64,000 nt of DNA from positions 226,664 to 290,663 of the forward strand of contig CAOKAE010000001.1 in assembly GCA_948466335.1 (NCBI GenBank). The letters run 5' to 3'. Below, piece by piece: positions 48,897 to 57,410 of this stretch (position 1 is the stretch's first letter; the number at the start of each line of letters is the position of its first letter). The position numbers and the translations under genes were made by a program. The notes below the pieces were generated by a model. That model worked only from the letters and a program-made list of their open reading frames with translations. It was not told where the DNA came from and did no database searches. The DNA comes from an uncultured Coriobacteriia bacterium (GTDB lineage: Bacteria; Actinomycetota; Coriobacteriia; Coriobacteriales; QAMH01).

Positions 48897-49770
48897 AATG
48901 GCAATGCGTCCCGATTCGCAGGGCAAGGTTCGTGACCTCTATGACCTGGGCGACAAGCTCCTTATCGTCGCGACCGATCGCATTTCGGCGTTCGATTACA
49001 TCCTCAAAGACGAGATTCCCTACAAGGGCGAGGTCCTGACGCGCCTTTCGCTCTTCTGGTTCGACCTGCTCGCGGACATCGTTCCCAACCACCTGATCTC
49101 CGCGGACGTGGCCGACCTTCCCGAGAGGTTCAAGCCCTACGCGGAGTGGCTCAACGGCCGCTTCATGCTCGTGCGCAAGGCGCAGATGTTTCCCGTCGAA
49201 TGCATCGTGCGCGGCTACCTTGCCGGTAGTGGCCTCAAGGAGTATTGCGCCCAGGGTACTGTCTGCGGCATCGAGCTGCCCGCGGGGCTCGTCGAGGCGA
49301 GCAAGCTGCCTGAGCCCATCTACACACCCTCGACCAAGGCCGAAATCGGCGACCATGACGAGAATGTGAGCTACGAGCGCACGGTCGAGATGCTTGGCGA
49401 GAAGGATGCGAGTGCCCTGCGCGATGCGTCGCTCTCCGTCTACAAGACGGCTGCCGACTATGCCGCCCAGCACGGCATCATCATCGCCGACACCAAGTTC
49501 GAGTTTGGCATGATCGACGGCACACTCACCTTGGCAGACGAGGTGCTCACGCCGGATTCCTCACGCTTCTGGCCCCAGGACGCCTACGAGCCCGGCAAGG
49601 GCCAGGCGAGCTTCGACAAGCAGTTCGTGCGCGACTGGCTCGACGCCAACTGGGACCGCACGGGCGAGCCGCCGCAGCTGCCGGCCGACATCATCGAGGC
49701 GACCTCGAACAAGTACATCCAGGCCTACGAGCTCATCACGGGCGAGCGTTTCGTTCCCGCGAATCTCTAG
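48889..49770 (+). CDS. purC: SAICAR synthetase, 293 aa
   Basis: Phosphoribosylaminoimidazole-succinocarboxamide synthase of purine synthesis: GKVRDLYDLGDKLLIVATDRISAFD at the N-terminus, then RGYLAGSGLKEY, and the C-terminal signature TKFEFGMIDG...DEVLTPDSSRFW, all typical of the longer (about 295-aa) PurC type. I prefer ATG 48889 over ATG 48880 because AAGGAAG is then nine bases away. It overlaps the kinase stop (ATGAGTGA), so its translation is tied to the two-component genes. Confidence 0.95.
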   Translation: MSEMAMRPDSQGKVRDLYDLGDKLLIVATDRISAFDYILKDEIPYKGEVLTRLSLFWFDLLADIVPNHLISADVADLPERFKPYAEWLNGRFMLVRKAQMFPVECIVRGYLAGSGLKEYCAQGTVCGIELPAGLVEASKLPEPIYTPSTKAEIGDHDENVSYERTVEMLGEKDASALRDASLSVYKTAADYAAQHGIIIADTKFEFGMIDGTLTLADEVLTPDSSRFWPQDAYEPGKGQASFDKQFVRDWLDANWDRTGEPPQLPADIIEATSNKYIQAYELITGERFVPANL

Positions 49771-49848
49771 GTCGCAGGCCGCGCTCGCGCGCCATCCGTT
49801 GTATCATAGGCATTTACACATCACAGGCATTCGAAAGGCGATTGACGA

Positions 49849-50505
49849 ATGACGCAGCGTAATTTCCAAAACGCACGCAACCAGGGCGATGGTCCCAAGG
49901 GCAAGTCGAAGAAGTCGGCTAGTTCGGCAAAGCTCAAGAGCAAGGCCGGCGCCTCGGTGTACGCGCCCTCCAAGGAGGTAAAGGCCAAGCGGGCCAAGGA
50001 AGCGGCCAAGGCGAGGAAGAACCAGCCGGCCGAGGCAAAGGCGAACGACCCCGTCGAGCAGCAGCGCCGCCGCGAGCGCGCCATGGTCTCGATGATGCGT
50101 GACCTGCCCGAGTACAAGTTCTGGCGCCGCATCTGGTGGGTCGCCATGGGCATTGCCTTCGTCGTCATCGTCCTTACCTGGCTTCCCAACATGCTCATCA
50201 GCTCGGGCGTGCTCGGCGAGGATTTCCAGGAGACGGCGAGCTGGATCTCGACCATCGGGTTCATTTTCGCCATAGTCGCCCTGGTAGTCGCCTTCTACAT
50301 CGACCTGCGCAAGATTCGCAAGATCCAGAAGGCCCAGGAGGCCAAGGCGCGCAACCTGACCAAGACCGAACGCCAGGAGCTCGACAAGGCCATTGCCGCA
50401 TCCATCGAGCGCGACCAGGCCAGGCGCGCGGAACGCAAGGGCAAGATGCCCTGGAGCAAGAAGAAGCCGCAGGCGGCTTCCGAAGACGCCCCGGCCGACG
50501 AGTAA
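49849..50505 (+). CDS. DUF3043-like membrane protein, 218 aa
   Basis: A highly basic, Lys/Ala-rich N-terminal 70 residues, then RERAMVSMMRDLPEYKFWRRIWW, two membrane helices (about 97-118 and 130-155) and a basic cytoplasmic tail. The layout recalls the actinobacterial DUF3043 family of unknown role. A TATCAT at about 49802 is a possible -10 box; GAAAGGCGA precedes the ATG. The amidohydrolase gene follows after 12 bases. Confidence 0.75.
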   Translation: MTQRNFQNARNQGDGPKGKSKKSASSAKLKSKAGASVYAPSKEVKAKRAKEAAKARKNQPAEAKANDPVEQQRRRERAMVSMMRDLPEYKFWRRIWWVAMGIAFVVIVLTWLPNMLISSGVLGEDFQETASWISTIGFIFAIVALVVAFYIDLRKIRKIQKAQEAKARNLTKTERQELDKAIAASIERDQARRAERKGKMPWSKKKPQAASEDAPADE

Positions 50506-50517
50506 ACAGGAGACGCG

Positions 50518-51957
50518 ATGCTGCTCACCGCGAAATACGTCATTCCCGTCACGTCCCCCTACATCGAGGACGGTGCCGTCCTCGTGCGCGATGACCAGAT
50601 CCTCGATCTGGGCACCGCATGCCACCTCAAGGACAAGTATCCGATGGAGGAGGTTCGCGACTTCGGCCTCTCCGCACTCATGCCCGGCTTCGTCGACGTG
50701 CACACGCACCTTGGCTACACGGCTCTGCGTGGCATGTTCGGCGACCTGCCCTATGCGGATTGGAAGCGTCACGTGCTCCATACCGAGCCCTTCTTCACCG
50801 AGGAGGACTGGATTGACTCGGCACGTGTCGGCGCGCTCGAGGCCGTCGCCAGCGGCATCACGACCATCGCGGACATTTCCGCGTCGGGTGTCACGCTCGT
50901 CCCCGCCAAGGAGATGGGGCTGCGCGCCCGCGTGTATTACGAGGTTTTGACCACGCAGAAGGAACATGCGGCAGACGTCGTGCGCGAGGGCGTGGAGAAG
51001 ATCGAGCGCTGGAAGGAAGAGTACGGGAGCGACCTGCTCGACTTCGGCCTTGCGCCCGGTCCCGTCTACGGCTGTCACCCCAGCGTCTTCCAGGCCATTG
51101 CAGACGTCGCGATCGAGAAGAACATTCCCGTCGCCATGCACCTGGCCGGAAGCCAGGAGGAGGCCGACTTCATTCGGTACGGCTCGTCGCCCTTTGGCGT
51201 TCACGTGAGCGAACACGAGCAGGGCAAGCTTGCCGCCTATCCGCCTTGGCTGCCGGCGGGCACCTCGCCCGTGAGCTACGTGAGCAACTGGGGCATCCTC
51301 GATGTGCCCGGCATCCTCGCGATTCACTGCGTGCACGTCGACGATCATGACATCGGCATCCTCCGCGACAAGCAGGTGCGCATCGGCTACTGCCCGCGCA
51401 TCAATGCCAAGCTCGGCATGGGTTCGATGCCACTCGAGAAGTTCTGGGCTGCGGGTCTTGCCATCGGATTGGGCACCGACTCCCCGGCCGCCGTTGACAC
51501 GACCGACATGATCGACGAGATGCGCATCGGTCTCATGATCACGCGCGCGACGAGTTCGGAGCGCTTCGTGCAGGCATCCGCCAAGACCGCCCTGCGCATG
51601 GCGACCATCGGTTCTGCCCAGGCCCTGGGCATCGAGGACAAGGTGGGTTCGCTCGAGGCGGGCAAGCAGGCCGACATCATCGCCATCGACCTGCATAACT
51701 CGCACCAGAACCCCACGACGGACCCGGAAGCTGCCGTCATCTACACGGCCAACCAGGACAACGTCAAGATGACCATGGTCGCCGGACGCATTCTCTACGA
51801 CAACTTCGTGCACGTGTCGGGGTGCGATCGCGATGGGATCATCGACCGGGCACGTGCCCTGCGCGTGCGCATACGCGAAGAGGTCAGCGACGAGGCCCTG
51901 CGCAGGTCGCTCATCGAGCATGCGACGCAGGACGAGCGCGACCGTTACAACAGATAG
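50518..51957 (+). CDS. Amidohydrolase / nucleoside-type deaminase, 479 aa
   Basis: Metal-dependent amidohydrolase of the MtaD/SAH deaminase/chlorohydrolase group. His62 and His64 (DVHTHLG), a later metal His in AMHLAGS, HCVHVDDHD and the Asp in GLGTDSPA are present. A final beta-sandwich segment with KVGSLEAGKQADIIAID completes the family pattern. It probably deaminates an adenosine-like or other purine-type compound in the cytoplasm; exact substrate not deducible. GGAGACGCG precedes the ATG. Confidence 0.88.
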   Translation: MLLTAKYVIPVTSPYIEDGAVLVRDDQILDLGTACHLKDKYPMEEVRDFGLSALMPGFVDVHTHLGYTALRGMFGDLPYADWKRHVLHTEPFFTEEDWIDSARVGALEAVASGITTIADISASGVTLVPAKEMGLRARVYYEVLTTQKEHAADVVREGVEKIERWKEEYGSDLLDFGLAPGPVYGCHPSVFQAIADVAIEKNIPVAMHLAGSQEEADFIRYGSSPFGVHVSEHEQGKLAAYPPWLPAGTSPVSYVSNWGILDVPGILAIHCVHVDDHDIGILRDKQVRIGYCPRINAKLGMGSMPLEKFWAAGLAIGLGTDSPAAVDTTDMIDEMRIGLMITRATSSERFVQASAKTALRMATIGSAQALGIEDKVGSLEAGKQADIIAIDLHNSHQNPTTDPEAAVIYTANQDNVKMTMVAGRILYDNFVHVSGCDRDGIIDRARALRVRIREEVSDEALRRSLIEHATQDERDRYNR

Positions 51958-51964
51958 GGCCATC

Positions 51965-52150
51965 ATGTCGAACAAAAATAAGACGTTCCAGAAGAACAAG
52001 CAGCAGAAGCTCGAACAGGAACTGGCCGCCCAGTACCGTCGCGAGAAGAAGGAGCGTCGCACGAAGCTCCTGAAGACCATCGGTATCACCATTCTCTCGG
52101 TTCTCCTGATTATCTCGTTCTGCTTCCCGGCCTTCACGATGCTCTGGTAA
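51965..52150 (+). CDS. Small single-pass membrane protein, 61 aa
   Basis: A basic, Gln/Lys-rich cytoplasmic part (NKNKTFQKNKQQKLEQELAAQ) precedes one C-terminal hydrophobic helix (about 40-58). Starts 7 bases after the amidohydrolase stop, so likely cotranscribed; its ribosome site is weak. Function unknown. Convergent with the tad operon, with only five bases in between and no clear terminator. Confidence 0.7.
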   Translation: MSNKNKTFQKNKQQKLEQELAAQYRREKKERRTKLLKTIGITILSVLLIISFCFPAFTMLW

Positions 52151-52154
52151 GAGG

Positions 52155-52481
52155 CTAGGCGATTTCGCAGTTCATGGTCTTGCCGGCTTCCGGCCACCTT
52201 CCGTCGTCTTGATGTGGACGTTCGAGCACGAAGGCCGCCTTGCGGCAGCCGAGCACGCGCCCCGGCGGCACCGCCTGCTCGGAGCGCAACACTACGCTGT
52301 TCCTATCCACGAAGGCGATGTCGAGCCCATAACCCATGCCGATGGTGTGCACGCTTTTGCAAGGCGCGAGTACGAGTACGCGATTGCCCTCGCCCCAACT
52401 CGCATCGGTGCCGAGCAGGCCACGTGCACGGGCGGCGAAGCCCAGGGCAAGCACGAAGCGCATGTTTTCCCATGTCGTCAC
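52155..52481 (-). CDS. DUF192-family protein, 108 aa
   Basis: A compact DUF192 domain with the usual RARGLLGTD and the CKSVHTIGMGYGLDIAFVD motif. Unlike many members it has no signal peptide. Its ATG overlaps the stop of the TadE-like gene by four bases, so it is translated as the last member of the tad operon. The family function is unknown; the tight coupling points to a role in pilus assembly or modification. Confidence 0.85.
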   Translation of the reverse strand: MTTWENMRFVLALGFAARARGLLGTDASWGEGNRVLVLAPCKSVHTIGMGYGLDIAFVDRNSVVLRSEQAVPPGRVLGCRKAAFVLERPHQDDGRWPEAGKTMNCEIA

Positions 52482-52912
52482 AGCAGTTCTCCTGGCGTGT
52501 AGGGATCCACGGCGATGCTGCAGCCGTGTTCGAGTGTGGCCGGGGCGCCTGCAATGGAAAGGGGCCAGGGCGCGAAGCGCAACGTGCAGCGGTAAACCGT
52601 CATGCTCGCAAAGGCCGCGCCGGCGTCTTCGTAGCTCACCTCCACCGACGAGCCGTTCTTGGCGAAGTCGCCTTCGAGTGCCGATTGCACGGCGGCGACG
52701 CGGACGTCATCGGCATAGCCGTCCATCGGCGCACTCACGGCCAACGCGAGCACGCGTTGGGGCGCGATGTGGTCGAAGCGGGCGCATTCGCCTGCGTAGA
52801 CGAGCATGTCGACTGCGATGACGAGCACGATGAGGATGACCGGCATGATGACGGCGAGCTCGACGGCCATCTGGCCGTCTTCTCGACGCGAAGCTGCGCG
52901 TGACGGGTTCAT
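52478..52912 (-). CDS. TadE-like minor pilin, 144 aa
   Basis: Basic leader ending at GQMAVE, then a hydrophobic helix (LAVIMPVILIVLVIAVDMLVY) with the conserved Glu near the processing site: a class III pseudopilin. The rest is a small outside domain. GGGAGGATGACGCC before ATG 52912 decides the start. It follows the 698-aa TadG-like gene by four bases. Confidence 0.85.
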   Translation of the reverse strand: MNPSRAASRREDGQMAVELAVIMPVILIVLVIAVDMLVYAGECARFDHIAPQRVLALAVSAPMDGYADDVRVAAVQSALEGDFAKNGSSVEVSYEDAGAAFASMTVYRCTLRFAPWPLSIAGAPATLEHGCSIAVDPYTPGELL

Positions 52913-52916
52913 GGCG

Positions 52917-55013
52917 TCATCCTCCCAACGATCCGAGGAAGCCATCGAGGGCCTCTTCGAGGCGGGCGTCAAGGTCCTTGGGCATGGGCAGGTACAGCTT
53001 GCCGTTGCCGGTGCCGAGTCCGATGTCGGCGAGGGGAATCTCCGCAATCTCCAGCCCATGTTCGTCGAGGAATCCGGCAATTTCGGGGACGGCCTTGATG
53101 CTGTTGACGAGCCCCTCCATGTCTCCCGTGCTGATCGAGCCGTACATGTGTGCCGCCTGCTTCATCGACGAGAGGGCCCGTGCGGCGCCACCCGAATCCC
53201 GGTCGAGTATGTAGGCCGTGTTGACGAGCACGGGCTTATAGGTATCGAGGTCCGCGGGTTCGAGACCGGCCGCGCCAAGCGCGTTTTCGAATGTCGATAC
53301 CGCCCCGTCAGAAAGCGTCGTGCCGATGACGGGGATGGTCCCGAGTACCTTGCGAAAGCCGGCCTTGAGACCTTCCGTCCCATTTGAGTACGCGGCGAGC
53401 ATGCTGCCCCAGGCACCGAACGCCGTCTTTGCCGGCCCGGACGCGAGGCTTTCTTGTGGCACGAGCCCTTCGGCGATGCCCGAGATGACGTTACCCTGAT
53501 CGCTTGCCTCGTCGGGAGCGAGCGTGGCACCCGAGATGGCGATGCGCGCGGGAACCTGCGCGTCATCGTCGACGAAGGGAATGCTGCCCGCCTCCGTGCC
53601 GGGCGCAATCACGACGCAGATGCAGCCATAGCGTCCCGGTGGTTGGGGGTCGTAGCGCGAGCCTGCCAGGGACTCGAGCGCTTCGGAGAGCATGCCCCCG
53701 ATGGACTCCCTTGCCTCATCCAGCGCCTGCTTGGCTTGCTCGCCGTCATTGACGGCTTGCGCGTAGTCACGCGATGCCTCCACGACCGCGAGGTAGTGGT
53801 ATTCGAACCCGTTGTCGATTGAGGTCGATGCACTTGGCACGCGGCCGAGCGTGGTGGCGTTGAACTTGCAGACGGGACAGCGCTGGATGCCTCCCGAATC
53901 GATATCGCATACGGCGGCGCTCCCGGCCGCACTGCCCGCGACGCACTGGGGACATCCGCCGTAGGCATGCAGGTAGCGTACGTCGCCGTTATCCGACACG
54001 GGATAGATGGCGCTCGTGTACAGTGACGTGCCCTTGATCTGCTCCGTGTTGCGCGCGAGCTGCACGAGATGCGGGATTTCCGCACCCGAGGCGTTCGTCT
54101 CGATGTAGCCACGGGATACTTCGCTGCGCGCATAGGCGTAGAATTGCTTGCGGGCGACCGATTCGGCAATCCTCTCCGGAGACCCGGACGCAAAGGCCCC
54201 CGGTTCGGCACGGTAGCGCGCCTCGTAGTACGCTTGCGCACGGGACAGCGCAACCGAGAAGCTCCACCGGTCCGATGACGAGAAATAGGGATTGCGCGCT
54301 TCGGATATGGTCGAGAGCTTGCCTGCGCGCTCGAACATGCTCATGCCCTCGTTACCGCAATCTGCCAGCCAGGCTCGCTCCTTCGCGGCGTCCTCGCGTT
54401 CCTGGGCCTCTTTCTGCCGCATGCTCGCCTCTTGGATTTGGGGTTCCCTGGCCTCTATTTCCCTGGTTGTCTCCTCTACCTTCGTGTTGTCGGGAATCGA
54501 TATCTCGACGCCTTGCAAGGGCGAGGCAATGGCGATGCCCGCATAGGGAATGCCGCTCGCGTCCGCGTTTGCCCCTACGACCTGGGCCGCCCGTATGGCG
54601 CAGACGGCGGGCAGCGCCTTCTGCGCGGCCTGCAGTCCCCTGATGGCCGAATCGACGAACGTGTCGCGAGCTTGCAACACCTTCGAGCCGAGAGCCGCGA
54701 TTTCGGTCGCGGCGCCTTGGGCGCCGGGAATGAACGCGGCAACGGCGGAGACGGCGTATATGGTGAGCCCCAGCAGTGAAAACGAGAGGGCGGTGGCGTC
54801 AACAGCCTGGCCTGCGGTCACGAACTCGGCGACGACGTTTTCTGCCGCCAGAGCCCCCGCATCGGCGACGTATTGGATTTGGCCCGAGTGCGAGCCCACG
54901 CTGACGCCTCTCGTGCACACGAAGACGAGAGCGCACACGACGAGGAGGGCGACGGCGGCAGCGGGCGTGGTGAAACCACCTTCGGAGCGCGTGAAGGTCA
55001 GGGACTCGTTCAT
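52917..55013 (-). CDS. Large TadG-like pilus protein with a zinc-ribbon-like insert, 698 aa
   Basis: One N-terminal membrane helix (about 17-35) preceded by EGGFTTP is followed by a long exported region. It contains Ala-rich amphipathic stretches, a coiled-coil-like section rich in Glu/Arg (about 195-230) and, near residues 350-390, CPQC ... CPVC, an external zinc-ribbon-like pair. In Tad systems such proteins are anchored surface or tip components. ATG 55013 overlaps the previous stop by four bases. No closer family recognised. Confidence 0.78.
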   Translation of the reverse strand: MNESLTFTRSEGGFTTPAAAVALLVVCALVFVCTRGVSVGSHSGQIQYVADAGALAAENVVAEFVTAGQAVDATALSFSLLGLTIYAVSAVAAFIPGAQGAATEIAALGSKVLQARDTFVDSAIRGLQAAQKALPAVCAIRAAQVVGANADASGIPYAGIAIASPLQGVEISIPDNTKVEETTREIEAREPQIQEASMRQKEAQEREDAAKERAWLADCGNEGMSMFERAGKLSTISEARNPYFSSSDRWSFSVALSRAQAYYEARYRAEPGAFASGSPERIAESVARKQFYAYARSEVSRGYIETNASGAEIPHLVQLARNTEQIKGTSLYTSAIYPVSDNGDVRYLHAYGGCPQCVAGSAAGSAAVCDIDSGGIQRCPVCKFNATTLGRVPSASTSIDNGFEYHYLAVVEASRDYAQAVNDGEQAKQALDEARESIGGMLSEALESLAGSRYDPQPPGRYGCICVVIAPGTEAGSIPFVDDDAQVPARIAISGATLAPDEASDQGNVISGIAEGLVPQESLASGPAKTAFGAWGSMLAAYSNGTEGLKAGFRKVLGTIPVIGTTLSDGAVSTFENALGAAGLEPADLDTYKPVLVNTAYILDRDSGGAARALSSMKQAAHMYGSISTGDMEGLVNSIKAVPEIAGFLDEHGLEIAEIPLADIGLGTGNGKLYLPMPKDLDARLEEALDGFLGSLGG

Positions 55014-55483
55014 TTCCACGCCCCGATCCAACGCGATGGGTCGTACCCCTGGCCGCCTACCCAACCGGGGATGGACGAGCAGGAGATGTCAACGCGCTGC
55101 ACGATGCCGCCATCATCGCCAATGGTGTTCGTGAGCCCGGCGAGTATCCCGAAAAGCGGCAGGGGGTCGGCATGGTTCTCGATGATCACGTTTGCCGTGC
55201 CGTCAGACGAGCGCGACCAGTTGATGCCCCAATCCTCGCCGATGTGGAAGATGGGAATCTTCGGTATCGCCTCGAGACGCCGCTCGACGTAGGCGCGTAT
55301 CGTCGCATCACCGCCCGTGTTCGTGGCAACGAGGCGACATCCTTCCGTGGCAGCGGCGTTCATGATGCATCGGTTGTAGAGCAGCACGCTAGGTTGCAGG
55401 AGTAACCCGAAAACGATGAGGAGGACAGGCAGGAGCACCGCTGCCTCGACCGTGGATTGTCCCGATTCAGAACAGAAGCGCAT
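55010..55483 (-). CDS. TadE-like pilin, 157 aa
   Basis: SGQSTVEAAVLLPVLLIVFGLLLQ is the TadE/TadF leader and helix with the processing-site Glu. The remainder is a secreted domain with several Cys. ATG 55483 has GGAGG eight bases upstream; it overlaps the preceding small pilin gene by 17 bases. Confidence 0.88.
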   Translation of the reverse strand: MRFCSESGQSTVEAAVLLPVLLIVFGLLLQPSVLLYNRCIMNAAATEGCRLVATNTGGDATIRAYVERRLEAIPKIPIFHIGEDWGINWSRSSDGTANVIIENHADPLPLFGILAGLTNTIGDDGGIVQRVDISCSSIPGWVGGQGYDPSRWIGAWK

Positions 55484-55664
55484 CGAAAAGTCCTCCCATG
55501 GTTCCCAGCGCATGCGAGGCATTTGCCTCCATGAGCGAACTCAGGCCACCTGTCGCCACGAATCGCCAGAGGGCCGCAAGCGCGCCCATGAGCGCGATGA
55601 ACGCGAGTCCGACGACGAGGTATTCGACCGAGGCCTGGCCCTTTTCCCGCAACCGCATGTGCAT
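55467..55664 (-). CDS. Small Flp/TadE-like pilin, 65 aa
   Basis: Leader MHMRLREKGQASVEY with the E/Y pair typical of Flp pilins, one hydrophobic helix and a short tail. The start shares a base with the stop of the flp gene (TGATG), so translation is coupled. It may be a second structural or minor pilin. Confidence 0.8.
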   Translation of the reverse strand: MHMRLREKGQASVEYLVVGLAFIALMGALAALWRFVATGGLSSLMEANASHALGTMGGLFDALLF

Positions 55665-55870
55665 CACAAACCGTTGATTCCGCTCGAGATGGCATCCCAG
55701 AGCTCGCCTATGCGTCCGCGAAACGCCGCGATGGCAATCATGGCGATGACCGCGAGCACACCGACGAGAATCGCGTATTCGGTAGTGCCCTGGCCCCTCT
55801 CGTGCAGACACCTAACCCGCGTCACCGTCTTGGCGTAGGCACCGAGCGCCCAATCGTTGATTCTTTTCAT
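55664..55870 (-). CDS. flp: Flp-family major pilin, 68 aa
   Basis: Class III pre-pilin: processing motif GQGTTEYAILVG, a hydrophobic helix and a C-terminal ISSGINGL tail as in Flp/Fap pilins. The leader is longer than usual (about 27 residues before the cleavage site). GGAGAGAAAGTC precedes the ATG. No prepilin peptidase gene (tadV/cpaA) is in the window. Confidence 0.9.
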   Translation of the reverse strand: MKRINDWALGAYAKTVTRVRCLHERGQGTTEYAILVGVLAVIAMIAIAAFRGRIGELWDAISSGINGL

Positions 55871-55892
55871 GACTTTCTCTCCTTACTCTTGC

Positions 55893-56636
55893 TTAGAAAC
55901 CCGTCTGGACAAATTGGAGAAGCACCGGCCCCATGACCAGGATGAGCATGGCGGGCAAGATGCATGTTCCCGTTGGGATGAGAAGCTTGACCGGGGCCTT
56001 GGCAATCTGGCGCTCGATGGCGGTGTGCCTGCGCTGGCGAATGTCGGCCGAGAAACGGCCGAGCATGTCGGCGAGGGGCGATCCGTGGTGGATTGCCTGG
56101 AGGGACGTTTCCGAGAAACGCCTGATTGCCTTGGAGTTGACGCGTGCCGAAAGTGTCGCCAGGGCCTCCTTGCGCGAGGCAAGGCCGCTTTCCCATTCGA
56201 GTCGCGTCTCGCGCAGGTGACGGGCAAGCGTGTTGTCGAATTTGGTGCAGTACAGATCGAGTGCCGCGTCAAAGGACAGGCCCGAGCGCACGCCCATGGC
56301 CACGATGTCGGCCATCACGTCGACCTGCTCGTCGCATGCGCTGCGCAGCTCACGCCCGTGCCGCGCGTCGAGCATCGCGGGTGCGCGGCGTGAGAGCACA
56401 TAGGCCATGACAACGCAGGGTGCGAGCAGCCACGGCGTGATGGCGTAGGATACGACGACGCCAGCGCCGCAAAACGCGAGGAAGCTCAAAGTGGGGTCGC
56501 GCAGCATGTCCTCGACATTGAACGACTGACGGGGCCGTGCCAGGAGACCAATGCGCGTGCAAATCAGTCGCGCGCAGAGATAGACGCACGCGCAGGCAAG
56601 CGCGCATGAGGTCAGGCGCAGTGGGAAGGCGAGCAT
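55893..56636 (-). CDS. tadC: Tad pilus inner-membrane protein TadC, 247 aa
   Basis: T2SF/GspF-type domain in the middle (VMADIVAMGVRSGLSFDAALDLYC, then FSETSLQAIHHGSPLADML) with membrane helices at both ends. Starts one base after the tadB stop. With TadB it forms the platform for pilin assembly. Confidence 0.9.
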   Translation of the reverse strand: MLAFPLRLTSCALACACVYLCARLICTRIGLLARPRQSFNVEDMLRDPTLSFLAFCGAGVVVSYAITPWLLAPCVVMAYVLSRRAPAMLDARHGRELRSACDEQVDVMADIVAMGVRSGLSFDAALDLYCTKFDNTLARHLRETRLEWESGLASRKEALATLSARVNSKAIRRFSETSLQAIHHGSPLADMLGRFSADIRQRRHTAIERQIAKAPVKLLIPTGTCILPAMLILVMGPVLLQFVQTGF

Positions 56637-57410
56637 CTACACCGCCTCCTCGAGGTCGACCGTGAAGTCGATGGCAAGGGCACGCCGCACGAGGAACACG
56701 CCCGCCACCTCGAGCAGAATCGCGAGGACGAAGAGGCAGACACCGAGTGGCGAGCCTAGAAACTCCACGAGATAGCCGGGCGAGAAGATCGAGAGGATGC
56801 CGAGCAGCGCGAAGGGCATGAGCGCGACGATGCGACTCGAGAGGCGCCCCTGTGCGGTCTTGGTGCGAAGGTCTTCCTTGAGTTCGGCAGACTGCTGGAG
56901 GAGCGCCGAGACGCTTTCGAGTATGCTCGTGAGGCTGCCGCCGGATTGGTGTTGTATCTCCATCGCAACGGCAAGGTACGCAAATTCGGAACCGCCCGTG
57001 CGGGCGCGCAGCTTCTCGAGCGCTTCGTCAAAGCCCTGTCCGGCCTCCAGGTCCCATATCGTGCGCTTGAGTTCTCCGGCAAGGGGCTCGTCGCAGTTGT
57101 CGGCGGCGTAGCGCAACGCCATGATGAGCGACGAGCCGGATTCGAGCGCGATGCAGAGCAGACGCAGCACCTCGGGCATGCCCTTTTCCAGCTCTTCGGC
57201 GTATCTCCTCTCACGGGCTTTGCCAAAAACGGGGGCAAGCAACTTGGTCGAGGCGATGCGGGCCTTCGCGTCTTCGAGCAGGAGTCGTTTGTCGACATGT
57301 GCGAGCTTCGCGCCCGGTCGCCCGTGCATGAGCAGGAGTACCGCCTTGTGAACACAGGAAAAGGTCGCGATTATGCTGCCAAGCAGCAGCAACGCACTGA
57401 TTGCACCCAT
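56637..57410 (-). CDS. tadB: Tad pilus inner-membrane protein TadB, 257 aa
   Basis: GspF-type domain (PEVLRLLCIALESGSSLIMALRYAA, SGGSLTSILESVSALLQQ) between an N-terminal helix and two C-terminal helices. GGAGGAGGTGGAGCA before ATG 57410 fixes the start and means it overlaps the end of tadA by 40 bases. Confidence 0.9.
   Translation of the reverse strand: MGAISALLLLGSIIATFSCVHKAVLLLMHGRPGAKLAHVDKRLLLEDAKARIASTKLLAPVFGKARERRYAEELEKGMPEVLRLLCIALESGSSLIMALRYAADNCDEPLAGELKRTIWDLEAGQGFDEALEKLRARTGGSEFAYLAVAMEIQHQSGGSLTSILESVSALLQQSAELKEDLRTKTAQGRLSSRIVALMPFALLGILSIFSPGYLVEFLGSPLGVCLFVLAILLEVAGVFLVRRALAIDFTVDLEEAV

Noticed and set aside
51833-51964. 105-aa frame extending the small membrane protein upstream
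   Set aside because: It overlaps the end of the amidohydrolase gene in another frame, and the added residues are Arg/Ser/Ala/Thr-rich shadow sequence.
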